Below, piece after piece: positions 44,376 to 52,003 of a stretch of DNA of 64,000 nucleotides (its first letter is position 1; each line of letters begins with the position of its first letter). Both the position numbers and the translations under genes were made by a program. The notes beneath the pieces are model-generated. The model ran no database searches. It saw nothing but the letters and a program-made list of their open reading frames with translations, and was not told where the DNA came from. This DNA is from Mesorhizobium xinjiangense (GTDB lineage Bacteria; Pseudomonadota; Alphaproteobacteria; Rhizobiales; Rhizobiaceae): contig NZ_WOAC01000013.1 in assembly GCF_009749525.1 (NCBI RefSeq), positions 186,001 through 250,000 of the forward strand. Reading direction: 5' to 3'.

Positions 44376-44571
44376 GCTTTTTCTCCATCGTGGGGAAGCG
44401 CAAGATCGCGACCCCGTCGACCGGCTCGCCCTCGAGCAACTCGTGAGGGCCGTAGAAGGCGAGCGGTTCTAGCGGATGCGCGTCGCGCGCGGCCGGCGTC
44501 CGCTCCCGGTAGCGATCGAGCGCCTGCTCGTCGTTAACCGTGTCACGGACGAAGACCACGTAGGCGCTCAT
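44376..44571 (-). pseudogene. DUF1330 protein, 3' part lost
   Basis: The first 60 residues (MSAYVVFVRDTVNDEQALDR, LAFYGPHELLEGEPV, VAILRFPTME) are clearly DUF1330, a small ferredoxin-like-fold family of about 95 residues. After FPTME the sequence becomes the start of the NmrA-like gene and the frame runs out of phase to 44200. The last third, with the conserved tyrosine/alanine helix, is missing. The product is unlikely to fold normally. Its start overlaps the DJ-1 stop (ATGA). Confidence 0.75.
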
Positions 44572-45254
44572 GCCGACGCTCCGAGTTCCTCGACCAGGCG
44601 CCGGGCGGCGCCGGCGGACGAGGCCGGGTTCTGGCCGGTGATCAGCAGGCCATCCTGTACGAAGTACGGACCCCAGTCAGGACCCTTCGAATAGATGCCG
44701 CCCTTGGCCTGCAACTCGTCCTCGACGAGGAACGGCACGACTTTCGTCAGGCCGACGGCGGCCTCCTCGCTGTTGGTGAAGCCGGTGACCTTCTTTCCTT
44801 CGACGAGCGGACGGCCGTTCGGCGTCTTAACGTGACGGAGCACGCCCGGCGCGTGGCACACCAGCGCGACCGGCTTGTCCGCGGCAAGGAAGCTTTCGAT
44901 CAGCGCCGCCGAGACCGGGCTTTCGGCGAGATCCCACATCGGGCCGTGGCCGCCTGGATAAAAGACCGTATCAAAATCAGCCTGGGATATGTCGGCGAGC
45001 TTCACGGTATTCGCCAGCGCTTCTCGCGCCTCGGCGTCGGCTTCAAAGCGGCGCGTGTCCTCGGTCTGGAAGTCGGGCTCGTTGCTTTTGGGATCAAGCG
45101 GCGGCTGGCCGCCGTCCGGCGACGCGAGCGTGATCTCGTAGCCAGCTTCCTTGAACACATAATAAGGCGCGGCCAGCTCTTCGAGCCAAAAACCGGTCTT
45201 GCGGCCGGTGTCGCCGAGCTGGTCATGCGAAGTCAGAATTATTACGACTTTCAT
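44568..45254 (-). CDS. DJ-1/PfpI family protein (type 1 glutamine amidotransferase-like)
   Basis: A 228-residue protein of the Hsp31/DJ-1 group, linked to glyoxal/methylglyoxal detoxification and chaperone activity. The nucleophile cysteine is in ALVCHAPGVL near residue 130, preceded by YPGGHGPMWDL; the glutamate of the site is likely in the LEELAAPYYVF region. ATG at 45254 starts MKVVIILTSHDQLG; the long upstream extension of the frame to 45860 only shadows other genes. It is the third gene of a minus-strand redox cluster. Confidence 0.92.
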   Translation of the reverse strand: MKVVIILTSHDQLGDTGRKTGFWLEELAAPYYVFKEAGYEITLASPDGGQPPLDPKSNEPDFQTEDTRRFEADAEAREALANTVKLADISQADFDTVFYPGGHGPMWDLAESPVSAALIESFLAADKPVALVCHAPGVLRHVKTPNGRPLVEGKKVTGFTNSEEAAVGLTKVVPFLVEDELQAKGGIYSKGPDWGPYFVQDGLLITGQNPASSAGAARRLVEELGASA

Positions 45255-45339
45255 GACTTTATTCTCCAATAGGATGTTTGTACGGGCCGCCGCAGTGGCA
45301 AGAATAATCGCGGGCGCGGAGGTACCCACGCACCGAATG

Positions 45340-45474
45340 CTAGGGTTCGTGAAGCTCCGCGTCCTCATGGTAGATGGTCCGGATCGCCGCGATCCGCCGT
45401 GTAGGGTCGCGCTCGCCGAACACCAGGTCGAGATTGGCCTGCATGAGCTTCTCGAAATCCATCCGTGCCTCCAT
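45340..45474 (-). pseudogene. NTF2/SnoaL-like protein, N-terminal stub
   Basis: A 44-residue frame reads MDFEKLMQANLDLVFGERDP and then IRTIYHEDAELHEP before a stop. This is the beginning of a SnoaL-like (NTF2 fold) protein, which should be 120-140 residues. The remaining two thirds are not in the DNA that follows. It is a truncated remnant between the isochorismatase-like and DJ-1 genes. Confidence 0.65.
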
Positions 45475-45547
45475 TGTGTAGTTCTGGGCGGCGACATGGA
45501 TGACGAGGCTTGGACCTTTCCGGGCCGCCTCGCCATCCCTGCTCGAA

Positions 45548-46201
45548 TCAACCCGCCGAGCTCGGCACCGGCGTGTTGAGCAGTTGCTGCTCCCAGAGAT
45601 AGGCGATGGCGCTGCCGCCGATGTGGTACTTGAGGGCGTCGTTCAATTCGGTCGCGGTCTCGGCCCGGGCCCAATCGCGTTGCCATTCGGAAGCCAGGGC
45701 CAGCCAAGTCATCATGTTGATGCCGGCTGCGATCATGCGCTGAATCGCGACCTCGTGGGCCTCGAGCGACGTGCCGCCCGACGCATCGGTGATCACGGTG
45801 ACGTCCCAACCTTCTCCCGCCGCCTGGATCGCCGGCATCGCGACGCAGATCTCGGTCCACAGGCCGGCGATAATCAACTGCTTGCGGCCCGTCGCCTTGA
45901 CCGCATCGACGACCTTCGGATCCTCCCAGGTATTGATGAACGTCCGGTCGATGACCTCCTGGTCGGGGAACACCTCGGTGACGTGCGGGAAGATGACGCC
46001 GCCGCGGACGGCAACTACGCTGGTCAGAATCGTGGGAACGCCGAACACCTTGGCCACCTTAGCGAGCGCGGTCGTGTTGTTGACCACCGCCTGCGGATCG
46101 TGGCTGTTCAGGTTCGCCAACTGGTAGGGCTGATGGTCTATCAGGACGAGTACGGAATCCTCGGGGCGAAGAAGCGAGGCAAGGCCGTTGCGAAAAGTCA
46201 T
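45548..46201 (-). CDS. Isochorismatase-family cysteine hydrolase
   Basis: A 217-residue hydrolase. The active-site aspartate is in VLVLIDHQPYQLAN near residue 20 and the cysteine in AGLWTEICVAMPAIQA near 120; between them the lysine region RTFINTWEDP differs from true isochorismatases. This YcaC-like subgroup has no settled substrate. ATG at 46201 has AGGAG six bases upstream; longer forms to 46234 or 46288 are less likely. It is divergent from a pirin gene across 214 bases. Confidence 0.9.
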   Translation of the reverse strand: MTFRNGLASLLRPEDSVLVLIDHQPYQLANLNSHDPQAVVNNTTALAKVAKVFGVPTILTSVVAVRGGVIFPHVTEVFPDQEVIDRTFINTWEDPKVVDAVKATGRKQLIIAGLWTEICVAMPAIQAAGEGWDVTVITDASGGTSLEAHEVAIQRMIAAGINMMTWLALASEWQRDWARAETATELNDALKYHIGGSAIAYLWEQQLLNTPVPSSAG

Positions 46202-46415
46202 TCCAATCTCCTGGGTCTCGAGGGAAGCGCTCATCGGCTGCTTGAAACTACCGAAGGCTCTCGGGCACTGCGGTGCAGGTCGTGCCACTCTGGTGCCGTT
46301 CTTGCTCCCAATCAGGCTTGTCGCTGCGCGAAGACTTGAGTTCGTTCGGTTTCTTGGAAAGGGTACGACGATCGCTCGGCAGGATCAGGCGATCCGACGA
46401 CAGAGGATGATGCAC

Positions 46416-47351
46416 ATGAGTTGGAACCCAGCACTCGAACCCGGTTGTCCCGACGAGGTCGGCATAGACGCGATCGAGACCCTGATCGTCCCGCGTTCGC
46501 GCGACCTCGGCGGTTTCGAGGTCCGGCGCGCCCTGCCGGCACCGAAGCGGCAGATGGTCGGGCCGTTCATCTTCTTCGACCAGGCCGGGCCGGCAGAGTT
46601 ACTGACCGGGCAGGGCGTCGACGTCCGGCCGCATCCGCACATTGGCCTCGGCACGGTCACCTACCTGTTCCAGGGCGACTTCCATCACCGCGACAGCACC
46701 GGCGCAGATCAGATCATCAGCCCCGGCGCGCTGAACTGGATGGTCGCCGGGCGCGGCGTTACCCATTCGGAACGCACGTCGGCGGCCGCGCGGAGCGGCC
46801 CGAACAGCCTGTTCGGCATCCAGACCTGGCTGGCCTTGCCGGACAGCCACGAGGACGTGGCGCCCAGCTTTGAGCATCACGGCAAGGAGACGCTGCCCGT
46901 CATCGAGGACAGTGGCGTCTCGGTTCGGCTCATTCTCGGAAACGCCTATGGCAAGATCGCACCGGCGACGATGCTCTCCGAGACGTTCTACGCCGACGTG
47001 AGGCTCGAGCCGGGAAGCCGGCTGCCGATGCCGGACAACCACGAAGACCGCGGCATCTACATCGTCGAAGGTTCGATCTCGGTTGCCGGACAGGAATTCG
47101 AGGCAGGCCAGATGATGGTGTTTCGGCCGGCCGACCGCATCACGGTGGCGGCCGGAGAGCGGCGCGCGCGATTGATGATCCTCGGCGGCGCGACCTTCAA
47201 CGGACCGCGCTACATCTGGTGGAACTTCGTCGCCTCGTCGCAGGAGCGCATCGAACTCGCCAAGGCCGAATGGCGCGCCGCGAACTGGGGCAAGGGGCGC
47301 TTCGATCTGCCTGTCGACGACCGGAATGAGCACATTCCACTTCCGGATTGA
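46416..47351 (+). CDS. Pirin family protein (second)
   Basis: A 311-residue bicupin with the pirin metal motif RPHPHIGLGTVTYLF near residue 66, MVAGRGVTHSER near 108 and a C-terminal cupin ending in FNGPRYIWWNFVASS. AGAGG at 46402 suits the ATG at 46416 better than the ATGs at 46407 and 46410. It is only distantly similar to the pirin at 30340. It is divergent from the isochorismatase-like gene and is followed after 25 bases by the DUF5996-GNAT gene. Confidence 0.9.
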   Translation: MSWNPALEPGCPDEVGIDAIETLIVPRSRDLGGFEVRRALPAPKRQMVGPFIFFDQAGPAELLTGQGVDVRPHPHIGLGTVTYLFQGDFHHRDSTGADQIISPGALNWMVAGRGVTHSERTSAAARSGPNSLFGIQTWLALPDSHEDVAPSFEHHGKETLPVIEDSGVSVRLILGNAYGKIAPATMLSETFYADVRLEPGSRLPMPDNHEDRGIYIVEGSISVAGQEFEAGQMMVFRPADRITVAAGERRARLMILGGATFNGPRYIWWNFVASSQERIELAKAEWRAANWGKGRFDLPVDDRNEHIPLPD

Positions 47352-47376
47352 ACGAAAACAGCCTGGAGAAGCGACA

Positions 47377-48624
47377 ATGAACAAGTGGCCCCACCTCGAT
47401 TACCTCGGCTGGCGCGAAACGTGTTCGGCCGTGCATCTCTACCTCCAGATCGCAGGCAAGTATCGGCTGGCGCACACGCCGTGGCTCAACCATTCGTGGA
47501 ACGCGACCTTCTACGTCACGCCCCACGGCCTGGCCTCCTCGCCCATACCCGATGGGCCAGGCATCGAGATCCTGTTCGACTTTCGCGAGCACAAGGTTGT
47601 GGGCACCTGCGGCAACGGCCGCAGGAAATCGTTCGATCTCGGGCCGATGACGGTTGCGACATTCCACGCGAGCTTCGTGCAGCTGATTTCCGAACTCGGC
47701 GGCACTCCCACCTTCAACGGCAGTCCGAACGAGGTGCCATTCCCGGTTCCCTTCGCCGAGGATGATCGCGACCGGCCCTATGACCGTGAAGCCGTTCAGC
47801 GCTTCCATCAGGCCCTGATCGCGGTCGACAAGGTCTTCAACCGGTTCCGCACGTCGTTTCTGGGAAAGTCCAGTCCCGTTCACCTGTTCTGGGGCAGCTT
47901 CGACCTCGCGGTCACCCGCTTTTCGGGACGGCGGGCGCCGCTCCACCCCGGCGGTATCCCGGCCTTGCCGGATGACGTGGCGCAGGAGGCCTACGATCGC
48001 GAGGTCTCGTCGGCAGGCTTCTGGCCGGGGGGCGTCGGCATCGACTACCCCGCCTTCTACGCCTACGCCTACCCGGCGCCCGGCGGCTACCGTGCCGCGT
48101 CCGTGCATCCCGATGCCGTGTTCTGGCACGAGGGGTTGTCGGAATTCGTCCTCCCCTACGATGCCGTGCAATCAGCCGCCGATCCCGACGAAGCGCTGAT
48201 GGCTTTCCTCGTCTCGACCTACGAGGCCGCGGCCGATCTGGGCGGGTGGGACCGTGATCTTCTGGAATGCGCGCACGGCAAGCCCCGACAGGTGCGCACG
48301 CCTGATGCTGCGCTGATAACAAGCACACCTTCGGTGGGCGACGAGAAGGTCGAGCGGGAAGATGGTCCGTCGAAGGGACGCTATCGACTGGTCGTCGATG
48401 GCGTCGAGGCAGAAATGACCTACAGCCGCGCCAGCGACGGCCTGATCATCATCGACCACACGGAAGTGCCCGCGGCCCTGCGCGGCCGCAAGGTGGGCGA
48501 GCGACTGGTGCGCCAGGCGATTGAGGATGCGCGGCGCGACGGGGTCGAGATCATTCCGCTCTGCCCGTTCGCGAAGGCGCAGATCGGTCGCCATTCGGAA
48601 TGGCAGGACGTGCTGCGTCGGTGA
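47377..48624 (+). CDS. DUF5996 protein fused to a GNAT-type acetyltransferase domain
   Basis: A 415-residue protein. Residues 1-305 are DUF5996 (WPHLDYLGWRETCSAVHLYL at the start, PDAVFWHEGLSEFVLPYDAV near 250), a family of unknown function. After a linker with TSTPSVGDEK, residues 335-415 are a short YidJ/YjdJ-type GNAT domain (GVEAEMTYSR, IIDHTEVPAALRGRKVG, PLCPFAKAQIGRHSEW). Short GNATs usually stand alone, so the fusion links an unknown function to acyl transfer. ATG at 47377 follows GGAGAAG. Confidence 0.85.
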   Translation: MNKWPHLDYLGWRETCSAVHLYLQIAGKYRLAHTPWLNHSWNATFYVTPHGLASSPIPDGPGIEILFDFREHKVVGTCGNGRRKSFDLGPMTVATFHASFVQLISELGGTPTFNGSPNEVPFPVPFAEDDRDRPYDREAVQRFHQALIAVDKVFNRFRTSFLGKSSPVHLFWGSFDLAVTRFSGRRAPLHPGGIPALPDDVAQEAYDREVSSAGFWPGGVGIDYPAFYAYAYPAPGGYRAASVHPDAVFWHEGLSEFVLPYDAVQSAADPDEALMAFLVSTYEAAADLGGWDRDLLECAHGKPRQVRTPDAALITSTPSVGDEKVEREDGPSKGRYRLVVDGVEAEMTYSRASDGLIIIDHTEVPAALRGRKVGERLVRQAIEDARRDGVEIIPLCPFAKAQIGRHSEWQDVLRR

Positions 48625-48728
48625 TGGGAGGATGGCGGCGCAACTGCGCGGCTCTGCACACCTTCCTTTCCAGCCATCTCCGGAGCGAGAGCAACAAGTA
48701 GGAACATTCCAACGGCAGGAGCGATGAA

Positions 48729-48968
48729 ATGAACGATGTAAAGTATTGGATTGTCGAACACGACGGCGGCTGGGCCTATCGGGTGGACGGGACTTATTCC
48801 GAGACCTTTCCGAGCCATGATGCGGCCTTCGGCGCGGCGCGGCGGGCGGCCTGCAAGCAGTTGCGGCCGGGCGAGACCACGGGCATCGTCTGGGAGGACG
48901 CGACCGGCCACTGGCACGCGGAACTCTCGCGCGCCGGCGACAGGCCCCAAGCAGAGGTCATCGGCTGA
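48729..48968 (+). CDS. DUF2188 family small protein
   Basis: A 79-residue protein of DUF2188 (YWIVEHDGGWAYRVDGTYSE, TFPSHDAAFGAARRAA). The family consists of small beta-rich proteins of unknown function, often stress-related in context. Good ribosome-binding sequence (AGGAGCG) before the ATG. It follows the DUF5996-GNAT gene after 104 bases. Confidence 0.85.
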   Translation: MNDVKYWIVEHDGGWAYRVDGTYSETFPSHDAAFGAARRAACKQLRPGETTGIVWEDATGHWHAELSRAGDRPQAEVIG

Positions 48969-49146
48969 TGCAGCGCTGCGGCCTCATTGTCCAAGACCGG
49001 ACCGTTTCCTTCCGGCCCGATCGCGACGTCGGGAAAACATTTCCCAGCTTCAGCAAGCCGGGCAGACGCCTATGACCGGGATAGGGTGGGGAACGGTCAG
49101 ACCGCTTTTGGAATGGTGCTCGCGCGCGCCCTCGTAGCAATCCCGG

Positions 49147-49782
49147 CTATTTCGGCTTTACCGCGCCGTAGCGCAGGCCATCCAGCAGCAGCAAGACCAT
49201 TCGTTCGGTGTGCGCCGGCCCATCGTCCCCGGAAGCCACGGCGAGGTTGCCGATCGCACGCAGCAGATCGTGGGGAGCGACGTCGCCACGGACTTCGCCC
49301 GCATCGGCAGCGGCGTTCAGCAGCATCGACAGAGCAGGCTCGAACCGGCTTCGGAAATAGTCCGGCAAGGCGGCGAATGCCGGGTCGCCGGAATGAAGCG
49401 CGGCGGCCAGCCCTTGCTTGGTTGCTAGGAAACGCGTGTAGAGCATCAGCCAGGTTGCCAGCGCATCGGCAGGCCCGCGCTCGGCGGCAAGCGGCCCGGC
49501 CGCATCGGCGCAGGCATCGACCTCGCGGCGGAACACCGCCGCCACCAGGTCGGCGCGGGTCGGGAAACGGCGATAGAGCGTGCCCAGCCCGACACCGGCT
49601 TGTGTCGCGATCTCGCGGATGGGTGCATCAACCCCCGAACGGGCGAACACGATCTTCGCGGCCTCCAGAACCGCTTCCTCGTTCCTGCGGGCATCGGCGC
49701 GCATTCGCGGCGCGGACGTCTCGCCATCGCCCTTGGTCAGTGAGGCGGACTCGATCGCATTGCGGGATTCAGACACGGCCAC
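49147..49782 (-). CDS. TetR/AcrR family transcriptional regulator
   Basis: A 211-residue repressor. The N-terminal helix-turn-helix is IREIATQAGVGLGTLYRRFP near residues 56-75; the C-terminal part (CADAAGPLAAERGPADAL on) is a TetR_C-type ligand domain. It is divergent from an alpha/beta hydrolase gene; two copies of a CGGATCA palindrome lie in the 87-base gap, so it very probably represses itself and the hydrolase-SDR unit. Confidence 0.93.
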   Translation of the reverse strand: MAVSESRNAIESASLTKGDGETSAPRMRADARRNEEAVLEAAKIVFARSGVDAPIREIATQAGVGLGTLYRRFPTRADLVAAVFRREVDACADAAGPLAAERGPADALATWLMLYTRFLATKQGLAAALHSGDPAFAALPDYFRSRFEPALSMLLNAAADAGEVRGDVAPHDLLRAIGNLAVASGDDGPAHTERMVLLLLDGLRYGAVKPK

Positions 49783-49800
49783 TTTCGTCCTCTTAATAAA

Positions 49801-49815
49801 CGGAACAATGATCCG
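49801..49815. promoter_or_regulatory. TetR-type operator, copy 1
   Basis: CGGAACAATGATCCG matches the perfect palindrome at 49828 in 13 of 15 positions. It lies 18 bases before the regulator start. Together the two copies sit in the divergent promoter region. Confidence 0.65.
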
Positions 49816-49827
49816 TATATGGCGTAT

Positions 49828-49842
49828 CGGATCACTGATCCG
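49828..49842. promoter_or_regulatory. TetR-type operator, copy 2 (perfect palindrome)
   Basis: CGGATCACTGATCCG is a perfect palindrome around the central C. It lies 27 bases from copy 1 and 27 bases before the hydrolase start, overlapping the likely promoter. Confidence 0.75.
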
Positions 49843-49869
49843 TTTGATAGTTAGGAGGCTCCCTGTCCT

Positions 49870-50811
49870 ATGTCCAGCTCAATCATCGAAGCCCGCGCAC
49901 AGAGCTTTGGCCTGCCCGCGGTCGTCTCCATCGCTCCCATCGCCTTGCCGTCTCAGAGGCGTGGCGTCGACCTGCACGTGCGGGTATCCGTGCCGATCAC
50001 AGGCGACGCGCTGCCCGTCATCATCTTCTCGCATGGCAACGGCCAGTCGCTTTACGCCTATGGTCCCCTCGCTGATCATTGGGCGGCACACGGCTTTGTC
50101 GTGATCCAGCCGACGCACCTGGATTCGCGGATGCTGGGCCTTGCCCCTGACGATCCTCGCCGCCCGCAGTTCTGGCGCTTCCGCGAGGAAGACCTTGCGG
50201 CCATTCTCGACGGCCTCGATCACATCGAGGGCGAGGCACCGATGATCCAGGGGCGGCTCGATCACTCGCGCATCGCGGTTGCCGGCCATTCATGGGGCGG
50301 GCAGACCGCCAGCACATTGCTCGGCGCCACCCATCCTGATCCTGACGACGGATCGGTGGTCAACAGGAAAGATGCTCGCATCAAGACGGGCGTGCTCATG
50401 GCGACACCCGGTAATGGCAGTGAGGATTTGAGCGCGTTCGCAGCCCGCTCACTGCCGTTCATGCATCCGGATTTTTCCGACATGACCACGCCGACGCTGG
50501 TCGTCGCCGGCGACGCGGACAAGGGTGGTCTGACCTCGCGCGGGCCGGACTGGTGGCGCGATGCGTACGATCTTAGTCCTTCGCCCAAAGCATTGTTCAC
50601 CGCCTATGGTGGCGAACACGCCCTCGGCGGCATCCCCGGTTACGAAGCGCGTGAGACGACGGACGAACGGCCCCAGCGGGTCGCCGCGATCCAGCTCCTC
50701 TCAACCGCCTTCCTCCGCAGCGCGCACTATCCCGGCGATCCCGCTTTTTCCGAGGCGGTCGCGGCACTGGAGGCCGACGACGCGCCGGAAGGCAGCATCG
50801 AGACGAAGTGA
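49870..50811 (+). CDS. Alpha/beta hydrolase (platelet-activating-factor hydrolase/chlorophyllase-like)
   Basis: A 313-residue cytoplasmic hydrolase: IIFSHGNGQSLYAYGPLADH near residue 50, nucleophile in GHSWGGQTASTLLG near 139, AGDADKGG with the acid and GGEHALGGIPGYE with the histidine. The natural substrate is unknown. It is divergent from the TetR gene and followed by an SDR, forming a small inducible unit. Confidence 0.9.
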   Translation: MSSSIIEARAQSFGLPAVVSIAPIALPSQRRGVDLHVRVSVPITGDALPVIIFSHGNGQSLYAYGPLADHWAAHGFVVIQPTHLDSRMLGLAPDDPRRPQFWRFREEDLAAILDGLDHIEGEAPMIQGRLDHSRIAVAGHSWGGQTASTLLGATHPDPDDGSVVNRKDARIKTGVLMATPGNGSEDLSAFAARSLPFMHPDFSDMTTPTLVVAGDADKGGLTSRGPDWWRDAYDLSPSPKALFTAYGGEHALGGIPGYEARETTDERPQRVAAIQLLSTAFLRSAHYPGDPAFSEAVAALEADDAPEGSIETK

Positions 50812-50876
50812 GCCGGACGCCCGGCGTCCGCTCCATTCCCTCACGATCACCACCACCAACCCCATTGGAGTTTTGC

Positions 50877-51626
50877 ATGAACACGATTCTCATTACCGGC
50901 AGTTCGTCCGGCTTCGGACTTGAGACTGCCCGCTATTTCCTCGATCGCGACTGGACTGTCATTGCCACGATGCGCTCGCCGCGTGGGGACGTGCTGCCTG
51001 CGTCCGAGCGCCTTCGGGTCGTCGCGCTCGATGTAACCGACGCCACCAGCATTGCCCGCGCCGTTGAGGAAGCGGGACCGATCGACGTCCTCGTCAACAA
51101 TGCCGGTGCCGGCCTCATGGGCGCGCTGGAAGGCGTGTCGATCGACGCAACACGCCAGCTCTTCGAGCTGAACACGTTCGGCACCATGGCGATGACGCAA
51201 GCCGTGCTGCCGTGCTTTCGTACGCAAGGGACGGGCGTGATCGTCAACATCTCGTCGGCCGTGACGCTCAAGCCATTGCCGATGCTGTCAGCCTATACGG
51301 CCAGCAAGGCGGCTGTGGAGGCGTTCAGCGAAGACCTCGCGCTCGAGGTAGAACCGTTCGGGGTCCGAGTGCGACTGATCATTCCCGGTCGTGCGCCTGA
51401 AACCTCGTTCAGCGCGACCGCCCGTGCCCGCTCGCAGAACGGCATACCCGAAGCCTATTCCGACTGGGCCAGGCAGGTGTTCTCCGCAGCACCGCAGCAG
51501 AAGGCCGAAGTCACTACCGCAAGCGACGTGGCGGAAGCGGTCTGGCAGGCGGTGACCGATGCATCCTCTCCGTTCCGCATCCCGGCTGGCGCGGACGCGG
51601 TAACGCTTGCTGCGAATGCCGCATAA
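50877..51626 (+). CDS. Short-chain dehydrogenase/reductase
   Basis: A 249-residue classical SDR with TGSSSGFG at residues 7-14, NNAGAG near 80, the serine in VNISSAV near 130 and YTASK near 143-147. The ATG at 50877 starts the Rossmann fold and has TTGGAG before it. It lies 65 bases after the alpha/beta hydrolase and is probably cotranscribed under the same TetR regulator. Substrate unknown. Confidence 0.92.
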   Translation: MNTILITGSSSGFGLETARYFLDRDWTVIATMRSPRGDVLPASERLRVVALDVTDATSIARAVEEAGPIDVLVNNAGAGLMGALEGVSIDATRQLFELNTFGTMAMTQAVLPCFRTQGTGVIVNISSAVTLKPLPMLSAYTASKAAVEAFSEDLALEVEPFGVRVRLIIPGRAPETSFSATARARSQNGIPEAYSDWARQVFSAAPQQKAEVTTASDVAEAVWQAVTDASSPFRIPAGADAVTLAANAA

Positions 51627-52003
51627 CGGCGGGCCTTGCCCCTTCACTGGCCGGATCGTTCGACGCGATCCGGCTTTCCCAGCGGCAAGATCAGGCGCGG
51701 CAATGTCGGTGGTGTTCTCATGATGGCGGGTTATCGGCTCGGAAGGACGAGATCAACTTGGCAATGCCTCTGGACTTCATCCTTGAAAGCGATGCGATCC
51801 ACGCGCCGGACGAGCATTATGATGTCGAGCGTTTTAATCGTGCCCCGGGGCATCCGGAGCTGGATTCGCATTCTGAACGAAGTCCGCGGCATTGCGAGGG
51901 CATGACGCCGATATCCCGTGCCGGTGAACAAGGGCCGGCTTTCTTGCCACTCGCAGGTTACCTTCCGGTATAATATTGTCGCGCGGTCTGCTGGAGCAAG
52001 CAA
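51627..52003. other. Intergenic stretch with promoter for the sensor kinase
   Basis: These 377 bases carry no gene I can support; open frames on both strands (51636-51905, 51731-52249 minus) have no familiar content. The last 60 bases contain the promoter candidate. Confidence 0.5.
51944..51974 (+). promoter_or_regulatory. Candidate promoter of the sensor kinase operon
   Basis: TTGCCA (51944-51949) and a perfect TATAAT (51969-51974) are 19 bases apart, a little long. The -10 lies 30 bases before the kinase start. Confidence 0.45.

Noticed and set aside
47197-48171. Minus-strand frame of 324 codons opposite pirin and DUF5996 genes
   Set aside because: Spans two recognised plus-strand genes and lacks any known motif.
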